From Mytilisepta virgata (taxonomy: Eukaryota > Mollusca > Bivalvia > Mytilida > Mytilidae), in NCBI GenBank assembly GCA_028015205.1, contig JAPWFG010000018.1, forward strand, positions 434,001-498,000: a DNA stretch of 64,000 nt, in the 5' to 3' direction. Below the pieces are notes generated by a model. That model searched no databases, was not told the DNA's origin, and worked only from the letters and a program-made list of their open reading frames with translations. This document shows, piece by piece, positions 32,502 through 43,970 of this stretch. Every line of letters starts with the position of its first letter. Within the stretch, counting starts at the first letter, position 1. The position numbers were made by a program, and so were the translations under genes.

Positions 32502-33477
32502 TATAATTAAAAGTTTTACAATTTAATTATTTTTTAAACAGACAAATGTTATATAAGTTGTTTAAAACAATGTTATTGGATTCCTAAACTACATAAGAAT
32601 CCTTTTAAACAAAGGGACGTTAATCATGTTAATGTACGTTAACGTTGCTGGGTCAGCTAATTGCTCTACAAAACCTCTTTCAAAGATTTTAACATTCATA
32701 TTGACATGTATTAAAGAGGACCTTCAGAATTACAGTGAAACATCATATTTCACCAGTGTCGTCAATCAGACGTGGATTCTTAAAAACTCAAAAACATTTA
32801 ATCAATTATACATGTACTATACAATATTATAAAATTAAAATCTTTGGCTACATGCAACAGCAATTAAACATTGAACTTCTCTACACTCGATCTATACTAC
32901 CCTATCACATCTTCAATTAAAATATCGACTGAAACAACTAGATCATCAATGTTGTTTCAAGAAAAATGGCACACGCAGATATATAATTTTCTAGTTTTAG
33001 GTAGAGAAAAGCCGGCTTAATTCATGAAGAACCACTCTTATTCTGACAAAAAGAATTCTGAAGATGAAATTACAAACATGTGAGATTTTTTCATAGACAA
33101 CATAATTGTTGAATTTGGCGGTCGAATTTTTCAACAATCAGCATCCCAATGGGAACCAACTGTGCTCCTCTCCAAGCCGATCTGTTTTTGTATTCATGAA
33201 TATGAAGCGGACTCCATTCAAGGGCTACTACGTGAAAACTAAAAGAAACTAACCAATCCTTTAATTTCACTTTTCGTTATATAGATGACGTGTTAATTGT
33301 CCTTAAATAGCGACAAATTCCAATTAAGACTTTCTACATCTCATCTACCCCGGTAAGCTTGAAATTAAGCTTATGATACTACAGATACATCGAAGTCCGC
33401 TTCATATTTGATATTTGGACTTGTTTCTTGAAATAACCAACGAGGGACATTTAAGGAATGTTTCCAATTTTTTAACA

Positions 33478-33685
33478 GGTTATACAATATAACCTGGTTT
33501 GGGTCAGTTTACGCATAACTAAACCGCGATGCGGTTTATGAATACCGTAAACTGACCCATACCAGTTTACCATGATTCCTTGATTCAAGCGTCAATAATG
33601 ACATGGGAGTATTTGAATTTACAAGTGGGAGATTAATCCGTTGGTGGACGTCACAAGACCAAACCAGATTATACAGAATAACCAA
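33478..33685. mobile_element. Hairpin-type insertion in the decayed Penelope-like element
   Basis: Ends GGTTATACAATATAACCTGG and CCAGATTATACAGAATAACC are imperfect inverted repeats (about 20 of 25). Inside, TGGGTCAGTTTACG...AACCGCGATGCGGTT...CGTAAACTGACCCA forms a further stem with a CG-rich tip. Homology to the reference RT frame stops at the left end and resumes shortly after the right end. Confidence 0.6.
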
Positions 33686-34010
33686 TGTTGCTTTATGCTG
33701 TTCAGCCCATTAAAATGCAGTATTCAAATCAAAGTAAATTATTTGTAGACAAAACTTTATGACAAACGTAATGACTTCAACTTTCCCATTGTTAACTTTC
33801 CCTTCTTGAGTAGCAATATTTCAACATCACCGGCATATGACGTCTACGTTTCTCAGCTTATCCGATATTCAAGGGCATGTGTGAGTTACTCTGACTTTCG
33901 ACAAAGAGGATTACTGCTGTCACAAAAGCTTCTTAATCAGGGTTTTATCAAGGATATGTTGATGTCATCTCTTAGGAAATTTTACGGTCGTCATCACAAC
34001 TTGATTGCAT

Positions 34011-34320
34011 GGCAAGCCGTTTTACTATTTATTCTAACTTCAAGATATCTAATAAACTTTATAAGATATCTCATATAGTTTATAAAAAATCTCATATAAT
34101 ATATAAGATATCTCATATAATATATAAGATATCTTATAAAGTAAATTATATGAGATATCCTATAAATTATATAAGATATCTCATATAATATATAAGATAT
34201 CTTATAAAGAACATTATATGAGATATCTTATAATCTTATATAATCGATTATATAAGATATCAGATATATTATATGAGATATCTTGAAGTTAGAATAAATA
34301 GTAAAACGGTTTGCCATATG
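34011..34320. mobile_element. Giant hairpin element rich in AGATATCT/TATAAGATATCT
   Basis: Arms start CATGGCAAGCCGTTTTACTA on the left and end TAGTAAAACGGTTTGCCAT on the right, continuing inward as ATTCTAACTTCAAGATATCT. The centre is a chain of (ATATAA)GATATC(TTATAT) dyads, so nearly the whole 310 bp can self-pair. It interrupts the Penelope-like frame between the codons after GRHHNLI and the resumed sequence. TGATTG is present on both sides as a likely target duplication. Confidence 0.75.
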
Positions 34321-34535
34321 ATTGGCCGTTACAGTGTTCCAATATCTAAGATGATGTTGGACCTGTTCCCAATGTCGTAATATTTCATGTACCTCCACCG
34401 ATTTGTGACTTCCACCGGATTGACTTTGTTGAACCTTATGTCCTGTGCCATATACGGAGCAGGAACTGATTGCCCTTCCGAAGCACCTGAGTTCACTCCT
34501 GGTTTTTATAGAGTTCGTGTTGTTCATTGTTTTTT

Positions 34536-35300
34536 AGTTCTCAGTGTTGACTCGTAAATTGACGAAATGTGCGCATCTTGTGCATCAAAATTGGTATCAA
34601 AGAATTGTATTTTATCTCCAGCTCAATTGTTAGTATTTCTATACTAACCCGAAATTGATACTTAAAATTTACTGTTACAATATTGTAAAATTTGTGAAAC
34701 TAAAGAGTATCTCCCCCGTGCATAGCTCTGTCTTTAGATGCTTTTGGCTTTACCCATTTTGGTCATTTTGGTATTTTGAATTTGCTCTTCAACATCTTGG
34801 ATTGATATTTTGGTTTTCAACATTTTAGGCCTTGGGCACAACTGAAGAATCGAACATCGATGGAATTTTCACATTTTGTGCATAAAAAAAATGGTATCAA
34901 AGAATTGTGTTTATTTGTTTTGCTTGTGGTTGTTCATTTGTCTTCCCAGGTTTGTCTGTCTAATGGTCTGCGTTCTTTGTCCTCCTTAAAAATTATGTTT
35001 ACGCACATGACAAATGTACATGTATTTTATGCGACTTTATTGTGAAATAAGAATGTAGAACCCTGAGAAATTTAATAGTAACATTAATTCTTCTTTTATT
35101 CGAACTGGTATAAGGAACTCTACTGCAACTAAAATAGTTGACAAATCCCCACACTTTCGAAGAAATTTCGTGGATATTGGGATTCACGTTCTGAGTCCGT
35201 CCTGAAATCCGTCGGTCCTATGCCAATCCGTTCTTGTGACATCAACTCATCCTAGTTCACTTTTGGTTTTAAGGCTTTTATTTTCTATATAGAATTGTTG
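34536..35300. other. Intergenic, fragmentary repeats
   Basis: Contains two related strings (GCATCTTGTGCATCAAAATTGGTATCAA near 34572; a similar one near 34875) and TTCAACATTTTAGGCCTTG near 34815, also seen near 18185. No gene is supported. Confidence 0.4.
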
Positions 35301-35620
35301 CATACTACCTGTAGATGCGCAAAAAGGTTTTAGAACTGTACTAAATTTGAGGTCCATAGGGTCGAAATTCGAAAATTGTGAATTTACTAGCGAGCTTGTG
35401 ACCTAAACTTCTCTTTCATTTTGCAATTTATGCTTTTTATTTCTATATAGTATTGCAATATACCATACGGAGCAGGATGTCGAATTTCAAAAATTGTAAA
35501 TTTTGGTTTGTGACCTAAATTGCTCTTATTTTTTTCCCCATTTATGCGTTTTACTTTCTTTACATTATTGTCACACACCATGTGTATATCCGTAATAAGG
35601 TTTTTACATTGGGTTTAGTA
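35300..35620 (-). repeat. ~150-bp satellite, two diverged units (opposite orientation)
   Basis: The minus strand reads in the same order as the arrays at 40745-41800: TGACCTAAACT..., TTTGAAATTCGAC..., AGGTTTT.GAA..., CTATATAG.AAT. Two diverged units. Confidence 0.5.
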
Positions 35621-35939
35621 ATTATTTAGTTTCTTAATACAATTGTGCAATATAATGCTGCTTTCTAGTTTCAAATTGCTATGCTGTTCTGTTTCTAGGC
35701 TATCATCTTAAGTTTTCTACGTGATTTTTATTCCCATGATGATTGTATCGTTATTGTATTTGTTTTCTATGTTACTATGTAGTTGATCTGATTGAAATCT
35801 ATCCTCTCTTAATTGATCTTAATCCTTCGGTATTCTTTTGCCGATGTCGACCGCCGATTATACATTTTGCATAAACGTTTATCAATTCCTATCTAATGTT
35901 GAAATATATATATCTAAAATCACAAGGACCCAACGAAAC

Positions 35940-37030
35940 AACATTTGATGCAAAAATTTAATAACACTTTTAGATATTTGGATGATATTTTGACTGTCAA
36001 TAATGACGACTTCAATATGTACACTAAAGACATTTATCCTGTTGAACTTACTTTAAATAAAGCTAATACTAACAATGAACACTGCCCTTTCCTTGATCGT
36101 GATATCTATATCTGTAACGGGAAGCTTACTACTAAAATTTACTATAAGAGAGATGATTTTTTTTTTCATTTCCTTTGTTAATTATCCGTTTTTAGATGGC
36201 GACGTTTCCTTGGCACCATCTTATGGTGTTTATATATGTCAACTTGTTCGATTCGCTAATGTATGTAACAACGTATTGGTTTTAACGAAAGAGATCTCTG
36301 TATTACAGAAAAATTATTACGCCTGGGATTTCGATAACACAAACTTCATGAACTTGTCAAAACTTTTACTAATTTTATCATCGGTACAAGGACCTCATTC
36401 GTAAATATAAATCAACGTGCAAACATCTTATATGTTCAGGTATTTCACATCCCATCGTTGGCATGATACGGTTTATGTTCTTCTCGTATAATTTATGATG
36501 GCATGATACTAAACCCCTAACGGGAGGGATTGTGACAGATTTTCTATATGATATGGACATAATCTTTCTATCAGTTTAATTGAGGTCTGGAGCTGGCATG
36601 TCAGTAATTGCTAGTAGTCCTTTGTTAATAGATATTGATCATTGTCATTTTGCTTAGTTTCTTCTGTTACCTTTTTAATCATCGGACTCGGACATCTTTT
36701 GAGTCTTTCTGTGTGTATCGCTGTATGTTTGTTTATTCCACATTGGCTAGAGGTATATAGGGGGGAGGGTTGAAATCTCACAAAACATGTTTAACTCCGC
36801 CGCATTTTTGCGCCTGTCCCAAGTCAGAACAACGGGCCTTTGTTAGTCTTGTGTGTTTTTTAAAATTTTGGTTCATTTGTATGTTTCGGAGTTTAGTGTG
36901 CCGTCCATTTTGCTGAACTAGTATAGTTTACACTATTGTTTAGGGGGCAGATGAAGCCCGCCTTGACCTGTTTTCTGCTCTTTGGTTGGGTTGTTGTCTC
37001 TTTGACACATTCCATGTTTCCCTTCTGTAT
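35940..37030 (+). pseudogene. Fragment of a second Penelope-like RT plus dispersed 3' tail
   Basis: MQKFNNTFRYLDDILTVNND (YLDD catalytic motif), then DIYPVELTLNKANTNNEHCP, FLDRDIYICNGKLTTKIYYK, RDDF, and after a frameshift at a T-run (36158-36167) NYPFLDGDVSLAPSYGVYIC and QLVRFANVCNNV. This is a different lineage from the 44620-46368 element but has the same palm and thumb architecture. The 5' half is missing. From about 36840 the sequence becomes the dispersed tail also seen at 12045-12290 (TCTCTTTGACACATTCCATG). Confidence 0.75.
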
Positions 37031-37736
37031 TATATACATTAAAATCCTAAACTTGAACTTATACCAAATATGTTTGCGACTAAAATTTGTAATAAAACTA
37101 AAATCATTCATATTGAGAAAAAAGGTCCATTTATGCCATAAAGTTTGATTTAGATATGTATTATGACATCACGAACACTGGACAGATTTATGACATTTTT
37201 CGAGCAGATACTTTAATATATGATGTTGTGTCAAACAACAATGAGAGAGACATGTGCTGGTTTAATTCATGTGATTTGGTGATATTCCACGACACAAACA
37301 TGGACAGGAGTAGTGAATAAAAAAAGCGATTGTGCTTTTCTAGCGGGATATAAATTGAGAGCACTTATTTTAATCAAAGAGAGAATATTTTGCTGACCTG
37401 GAACCTAAAATAAAACAGGTTTTTGGAACCGTATATACAATGAAAAGCTTGATACCTGCTCACCATTCCTAAATACATATATATACGGGATTAACTCCAA
37501 ATTTTTATACGAGGTTGTTTTTAGAATTGCAATGTTCTTTGTTATGATATTGTATTATTATATTTATTTTGATATGGTATTGTAATTATTATATTATTTA
37601 TCTTGGCCTAATTTGTTTTGCGTAGCCTTATAACATGTATAATATGTTTACATAATACCTATAGCTGTTTACCAAATAATGTTATAAATGCGCAGTTTAG
37701 AAATCACTGGAACAGTAATAGATATTGATGGAATGA

Positions 37737-37934
37737 CTAGAACTTTCTATTTGACTTACGTAATAATTCTGGTGTGATTCGAACTTCTACCGTATTCCAG
37801 AAGTTTCCGTCACTGTTATATATATACGGAAAAGAAAGTTGGACTTTCAGAGCAGAACATTTTGGACCAGACAATAACATTCTTGTGTTCTCAGCTGTTG
37901 GATTTATTAACGTTTCACACATCGTACTTGACAC
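37737..37934 (-). CDS. Possible single exon of an unidentified gene
   Basis: Minus-strand frame containing LLSGPKCSALKVQLSFPYIY and NSDGNFWNTVEVRITPELLR, followed by a textbook donor GAATTATTAC|GTAAGTC near 37756. Residue composition and the donor are exon-like, and the text does not resemble any repeat in the window. No partner exon or convincing acceptor was found and I recognise no family. It may be an isolated exon of a gene whose other exons are outside, or chance. Confidence 0.3.
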   Translation of the reverse strand: MSSTMCETLINPTAENTRMLLSGPKCSALKVQLSFPYIYNSDGNFWNTVEVRITPELLRKSNRKF

Positions 37935-38744
37935 ACTTTTATTTACGTTACATCATACTAGATTGTGACTGATTGGATATAATATTCCGTTTGGATTCCC
38001 ACAACAGTGACGAGAAGAATTCCGGATTAGGAAAAGACGAAGGATTTTGAACAGTTAAGTTGACATTTTAGTTTGTGTAATATTTTTTTCTAAACTTGTA
38101 TATAATAAATCTTGTTAAATTTAATTATTGATTTGTGTCTTTTGTTGGCTACAATTTAAAGGTGATTTCGGCCGTAACATCTTTTATGATGTATTTGATC
38201 ATTGTGTCCTTTTGTCTGCCACAGTGAAATATCTGATATGGAAATTTAAGGATAAGTGTAATGCAAGTTATTACTCGTATATAGTCCGAGATTATTCTGA
38301 CGACTAACGGACTTTGTATAATTTATGTGATTTGTTAGGGCCGTAGGACGTCAGAGCGCTCTCCATAAATAATACTTGGAAATTTGCCGATTCTATCATG
38401 TCTGTCCTAAATCTACACTTATTGTTTTACCATTAACACATTAATTTTCAACTAAACCTTAAGCATAAAATTAAAAAACATGACCAGCGAATATCCTTAA
38501 TATGGTCACAGAAGTGAAACATACGACGTTTCCCATTCAAAACACCATTTTGAAATCCGAAATACATTTTTGCACATTGATAAATGTTGTTCGTAGTATT
38601 TCCAAGTTTTGTTTGTGGAGCACACTCTAAAAATTAAGTTTATTTGACATCAGAGGAATTTCAGACTACGGATCGTCGTGTGGTCAGGAATATCGAACTA
38701 CATATTCTACTAATAACATGTTGGGATATCGTGTGACCTACAAC

Positions 38745-39447
38745 AATCAACCAGAAGTAAATCTATATTTATTATAATTAAAGATAAAATGCGCAACAAT
38801 CATGACAATGTTTGTCACAAAAAAGAAATACACGTACACATGGTACATGACGTAGGAATATTTATAACAATATATAAACAGTTTACTAGTATGTTTGGAT
38901 TTTAATCGAAGGACAATTTTGAAATTGAAGCTAAATAATGCTTATCTTTCTTGTAACTTGATTAAACTTTTTCATCAAGGCGAAGTCACAAGCTTAAATT
39001 TCCAACTTTCGAAATTTGACTCCTGTGGTCCCCAATTTTTGAAAACAAAATTCTAAAACCTTATTGCGCATCAACATACAGTTTATGACAATACTGTACA
39101 GAAATTAACTGCATGAAATAAAAAATGAACGAGGGGTTCTGGAGACAAAATTATCTAACGGACGGACAGACGGACTAACGAACAGACGGATGGACAAAGA
39201 ACAATCAACCAGAAGTAAATGTATATTTATTATAATTAAAGATAAAATGCACAACAATCATGAAAATGTTTGTCACAAAAAAATAGGAATACACGTACAC
39301 ATGGTATATGACGTAGGAATATTTATAACAATATATAAACAGTTTACTACTATGTTTGGATTTTAATCGAAGGACCATTTTAAAATTGAAGCTAAATAAT
39401 GCTTAGTTTTCTTGTAACTTGATTAAACTTTTTCATCAAGGCGAATT
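38745..39447. repeat. Direct duplication, ~457-bp period
   Basis: The block CAATCAACCAGAAGTAAATC...TTGATTAAACTTTTTCATCA (38745-38985) recurs at 39202-39447 with few changes. The spacer contains one ~150-bp satellite unit (38985-39130) and an ACGGACAGACGG microsatellite. Confidence 0.8.
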
Positions 39448-40744
39448 TACCATAACTATTGTTTTACAAAATTATTTAAGGTAGAAAATTTCCTTCAAGA
39501 TTTTATTAGAAACACTCAGACACATAAATAAATGTGTAACAAGAGGTCATTTTACAACATTAATATATAATCAACAAAGACAAAGACAATGCATGGTAAT
39601 GTAAATATGATAGCATATACATAAAAGTAATTTCAAAATTTTTAATATATTGGGAAAAGCATAGAGAATAATTATAAATATTGATTTCAAAACAGTTTAT
39701 AGTAACAGCATATCATCCATTCAACAGTCCGGTCCTTATATAGAATATAATTTGAGCATATACGTTTTGGTATTTCCATCATTTAAAAAACATTTTAGGT
39801 GTCAGTATGAAAGGTTTCAGATTTCATATTATTTACTTTTTTCTCCATTTTCTGTTTTCCATTTAAAAATGCTTATTAATTTTGTAAAATCTTGTGTCAG
39901 AAATTCAAAATATTGCAACAATCCGTGAAACTAAACCTTGGATAAAGTTTAAATAACTCGCAATTGACCTCCAAGTCTTTGAAAATGTTTCTAGTATTAA
40001 AATGATTAAAGCATTATATCAATGCATGTACAGGAAAAAATAAATATATTAGATAGAGCACAATTTCTCTATTATGTACGGTATTTTGTCCAAATTCTCT
40101 ATCTCATTTCTTCTTTTTATTTCTTTACGTGGTTTTTACGGTGATTGTTTTCTGTTCATTAATTATCAGACACTCAATGAAAATAATTTTGTATTATATA
40201 AATTCCCAAAAAACCTTATGACTGGCATACGACTCTTTCGCTATCTTAAAAATGTTACAATGAAGAAAACAAAATTGATGAAATTATTAAGATTGTATGT
40301 TATATACACATAAACAGAAGAAAACGGAGAACATGCATTTTAAAGTCGCTATTCCTGTGGAACATCCCATCGTGTTCGTGTCTCAATTTTTCAAGCATTC
40401 AAAGCCTGAAAATATAGCAAAAAAGAGATATAAATTATTGAGAATTATGGTCATAAAAAGGGAGCAACCGTTTATTTTTTTGCGGCTAAGAAGTTATTGT
40501 GAGTAATTGAAATTTTTTTCGTGGCAACGATGGACCATCATTTTGTCGGTACGCAAATATGCCATTTTTTTCAAAACATACTACTACTTGATTCTTTCCA
40601 CCATATATTTTTATCTTGCACTTTTCAATACCCTTTTGTCCCTCTCCAATATAAATCAAACTAGAAATTGGTGCCATCAGAAACGACGTCGATCCCCACA
40701 CTGCACAAGTTAAAAAAACAATTGACAGTGAAAAATTAGCAATT
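39448..40744. other. Intergenic, no feature seen
   Basis: AT-rich; several short open frames on both strands lack any recognisable domain or splice context. Confidence 0.45.
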
Positions 40745-41800
40745 TCATAATTTCAGTCTAAAAATTGGAACCCTGAATCAAATTTCAAAATTGAAAACCT
40801 TATTGCACATGTACACATAGTGAAAAACAATATTATAAGGAAATGAAATCCCTGAAACAAAAAATGAATGAGTATTTCCAGACAGAAGGCAAAATTAGCA
40901 ATTTCACCATTTTCGGTCCCAAAATTTGAACCCTTAATAGATTTTCAAAATTAAAAACCTTTTCACGCATCTACAGAAAATAACGAACAATATTATATAC
41001 AAATAAATTTGCTAAATCTAATTGAAAAATGAAAGAGGAGTTTAAGGCACAAGCATAAATTCCGAAATACAACCCATGTGGGCCTCAAGTTGTCAAAATC
41101 GAAATTCTAAAACCTTATATGACAATATTGTTTAGAAATTAAAAGCATAAAATGAAAAATTAATAAGGAGTTAAGTTTGAATTTCCAGTTTTCGAAATTC
41201 GACTCCTGTGGGACCCAATTTTTGAAAATCAAAATTCTAAAACCCCATTGGGCATCTACATATAGTATGTGACAATACTCTATGGAAATTAAATGCATGA
41301 CGTGAACAATATATGAGAAGTTTAGATCACATGCTTAAATTTCAATTTTCGAAATTCGACCCCTGTGGGTCCCAATTTTTGTAAATCAAAATTATAAAAC
41401 ATTAATGCACATCTACATACCGTATGTGACAATACTGTGTAGATATTAAAGCATAAAATGAAAAATGTATGAGGAGTTTAGGCCACCGTTTAAACTTCAA
41501 TTTATTAAATCCGACCCATGTGGACCCCAATTTTTAAAAATCAAAATTCGAAAACCTTATTGCGCATCTACATACAGTATGTGACAATATTGTATAGAAA
41601 TTAAAATCAGAAAATGAAAAATGAATAATAAATTTCCAACTTTCGAAATTTGACTCCTGTATTCCCCAGTTTTTGAAAATCAAAATTCTAAAACCTTATT
41701 GCGCATTTACCTACAGTTTATGACAATACTGTACAGAAATGAAATGCATGAAATTAAAAATGAACGAGGGCTTCTGGAGACAAGATTATCTAACGGACCG
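40745..41800. repeat. ~150-bp satellite array, about seven units, left of lectin unit 1
   Basis: Units carry in order: AAATTC(C/A)CAATTTTCGAAATTCGACCC..., TGTGGG(A/T)CCCAATTTTTGAAAATC, AAAATTCTAAAACCTTATTG, CGCATCTACATACAGTATGT, GACAATACTGTATAGAAATT, AAATGCATGAAATGAAAAAT. They are diverged by 10-25% by eye. The last unit runs into TTCTGGAGACAAGATTATCT and an ACGGACGG microsatellite (41816-41840). The same satellite borders lectin unit 2 and is present at the internal duplication junction. Confidence 0.8.
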
Positions 41801-42029
41801 ACACACGGCACAACGGACAGACGGACGGACGGACGGACAGATGGGCCGATTACAAATATCCCCGAACTTGGATAATGAAACTTCATCTTGAAGGTTTTAT
41901 GTTAATATAGTTCAATTCACTCAGGCAAATGTGGCTGCGTTTAACATGTCTTACCTGGCAATTTTAGAGTGGTTTTGTATTAATTGTTTGCATTGCTAAC
42001 ATACTTTTCCGATATTTGAAAGTTTTGGT

Positions 42030-42105
42030 ATTGGATAGAATAGAGAATGGAAACGGGGAATGTGTCAAAGAGACAACAACCCCACCAAAGAGTAGAAAAC
42101 AGCTC
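42030..42105 (-). repeat. Dispersed repeat tail (TTGACACATTCCC type), copy 3
   Basis: GAGAATGGAAACGGGGAATG followed by TGTCAAAGAGACAACAACCC is the reverse complement of the tail at 12045-12290 and 36840-37030. It is duplicated in unit 2 at 51525-51605. Confidence 0.6.
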
Positions 42106-42315
42106 ATAGTTGAAAGGAGTTTACTAAGGAGAAGAGTTTCGTGCTGTTTTTTTTCGATTAAGAAATCGACAGATGTGTTTGGGTAAAGGTAGTGTTGGCT
42201 TACCATTGTGAAAACTTTACATGATCTTCAAGACAATCAAATATAATAAAACCATTGTTCACAACAACCCTTAATAAGTATGTTGTCTTATTCTACAAAT
42301 TCACCTTTAATTGGC

Positions 42316-42570
42316 CTATTTTTTATGTACGTTTCGGCTGATACCACTTGCTTGTTTGACGGATAGTGTTGTACATGTATTTTGATTTGTTGTCAGTATT
42401 ATTAAATTTGTCTTTTTAGAGCTTCGATCCGGCTTGGCAAAAGTTGACGTGACTTGAGGATCACAGTCAAAATGTGTGCACGATGACGCTAAACAGCATC
42501 CTAACAAATATAGCAAGGAAACCATAAGGGTAAAAAGTTCAATTATACTCTTTCTTAAAATTTTCAACAT
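42316..42570 (-). CDS. Signal-peptide-like ORF downstream of lectin exon c (unit 1)
   Basis: The frame begins MLKILRKSIIELFTLMVSLL then YLLGCCLASSCTHFDCDPQV: a basic start, a hydrophobic core of about 15 residues and a small-residue cleavage region, as in a secreted protein. It continues hydrophilic and is conserved in unit 2 (51864-52076) with mostly conservative changes. It starts only about 70 bp after the lectin stop, so it could equally be lectin 3' UTR. In unit 1 the end of the ORF differs from unit 2 and the GTAAGT donor seen there is lost. Function unknown. Confidence 0.3.
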   Translation of the reverse strand: MLKILRKSIIELFTLMVSLLYLLGCCLASSCTHFDCDPQVTSTFAKPDRSSKKTNLIILTTNQNTCTTLSVKQASGISRNVHKK

Positions 42571-42640
42571 TTATACATATAAATAACTTCCAAAAGGCTC
42601 ATTTTTATTATTTTAAAATAAAAATAATATTTTGCGATAT

Positions 42641-42909
42641 TCAGTTATAACTGAAGGTAAAATTATACATTACCAGCTTCTCACAAATATATCCATTGAT
42701 AGCAGTGTCACTACATGAACCATCATTCCATCCATAAACTCCATTCACAAAACTGAAAGTAGCACAATCTTCATTGAACTGATTATTAGGTTCTCCAATA
42801 ACCCAGTCCAGAAAATCTACGGCGGGGGTTTCTGACTGCCATTTCCATTCCCCTTCCACCTGTAGGTCATTAAATCCTATCCAAAGTAGAGAGAAGCTGC
42901 CAGTTTTTT
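42641..42909 (-). CDS. C-type lectin exon c, unit 1 (C-terminal half of CTLD)
   Basis: Acceptor ACTTTCACAG|AAAAAACTGG. The frame needs one base from the previous exon and reads KTGSFSLLWIGFNDLQVEGE, then WKWQSE, GEPNNQFNEDCATF, YGWNDGSC and GYICEK, with a stop at 42641. It has the WIG, EPN (calcium site 2, usually mannose-type binding) and WND motifs and the three C-terminal cysteines. This is the carbohydrate-recognition part of a secreted lectin, a large family in mussels. An alternative end is the donor CTG|GTAATG at 42674, leading to a short last exon near 42550. Confidence 0.85.
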
Positions 42910-43888
42910 CTGTGAAAGTAATGACAGCTTTTATTAATTTTAATATTTTTAGAATAGAAAATTTAAATTATCAATTTTGTGCTAGTGCGAAAATAATAGC
43001 TACTGAATGGACTTGGAGTTCACTAGCAGATGTACCAATTGGGTTATAATCATAAATTTTGATAAACACAGTGTGCACAGTTAGTCGATTTTTGACTGAT
43101 TAGTTGTGCCCAAGGTCTGAAATCCCAAAAATCATCCAAACCGTTAAAGAGAAATCTATTAAAATACCAAAAGCCCAATGGGTCAACATAATGACACCTT
43201 TTATTCATTTTAGGGTATATTTCAAGTTTCATTTACGACAGGGGAACTTTGTATCGGCCAATGAATTCTTAGACAATGGTCAAGTCAACAAAGACTGAAC
43301 ATATAGCCCTGTGGTATCAATCTTGATATGCCGAGAAATTTGTAGTTTCGGGTTTAATGCTGCTGATGAGAGGTAACTCCTTGAAATGCGTCGTATACAG
43401 CATAGTATAAATTTACTGTATCTAATATTAGTATCTTTGCATTGTTATTTTATATCACATGAAGAATGGAATCAACTGTGAAATGTATATATCATAGGCT
43501 GCAGATCTAGAGATTGGAATGCTGCTAAAAAAGGAAGTTCATTGTCTATGTAGCAGCATATCTTATTCTAGAAATGTCTGTATTAAACTGGAGATCAAGC
43601 ACACTTCTCACAAGAATCACAATGTTTTTTAGGTTGAAAAAGGAGAAATAAGACTTTCTCAATAACCACAATACTCCTGGCAAATGCAAGTTTGTTTAAA
43701 ATTTGAGCTTATTTTAACAAGTCATACTATATTTGAGTACACTTTGTAATAGCGTCATCGTCGATAATCGTATCAAGGGGTATTTGGATGGTAATTTCCG
43801 GTCCCATGTTAGCAAAAAGAACATCGACAATGACTAATGTTTCTACTATAACACAAAAAAGACACCAATAACATATTCAAATACTTTC
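42910..43888 (-). other. C-type lectin intron b-c, unit 1
   Basis: AT-rich intron of about 980 bp, ending TTTCACAG. No repeat or coding segment is supported. The corresponding intron of unit 2 (52416-53290) is about 100 bp shorter because of a deletion near 52850. Confidence 0.55.
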
Positions 43889-43970
43889 CTTTTATGAGGT
43901 CTTTCATCCATTTGTTCTCTCCACCTGTTTCAATCTTGATTAAATAGGATTCAACATTTTCACATCCTTG
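43889..43970 (-). CDS. C-type lectin exon b, unit 1
   Basis: Acceptor ATTTTGCAG|CAAGGATG. It encodes QGCENVESYLIKIETGGENK then WMKDLIK; the Cys and the LIKIET...EN.W..D pattern belong to the first half of a CTLD. It joins exon a (ending AAG, phase 0) in frame. To join exon c in frame it must end ...ATAAAAG with the intron starting GAAAGT, so a GA stands where GT is expected. The nearest GT (GGAAA|GTATTT) would shift the frame into a stop. Confidence 0.75.

Larger units (their letters stand above)
32640..34535 (+). pseudogene. Decayed Penelope-like RT, with two hairpin insertions
   Basis: Plus-strand relative of the intact frame at 44620-46368. It starts at VAGSANCSTKPLSKILTFIL, then degenerate finger and palm text with many frameshifts (about 32850-33470). 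An insertion follows at 33478-33685, then FPFLSSNISTSPAYDVYVSQ (33790-33850) and GFIKDMLMSSLRKFYGRHHN, then a second insertion at 34011-34320. The 3' untranslated tail (34360-34535) matches that of the other copy (CCACCGGATTGACTTTGTTG, AACTCTATAAAAACC on the other strand). Confidence 0.75.
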
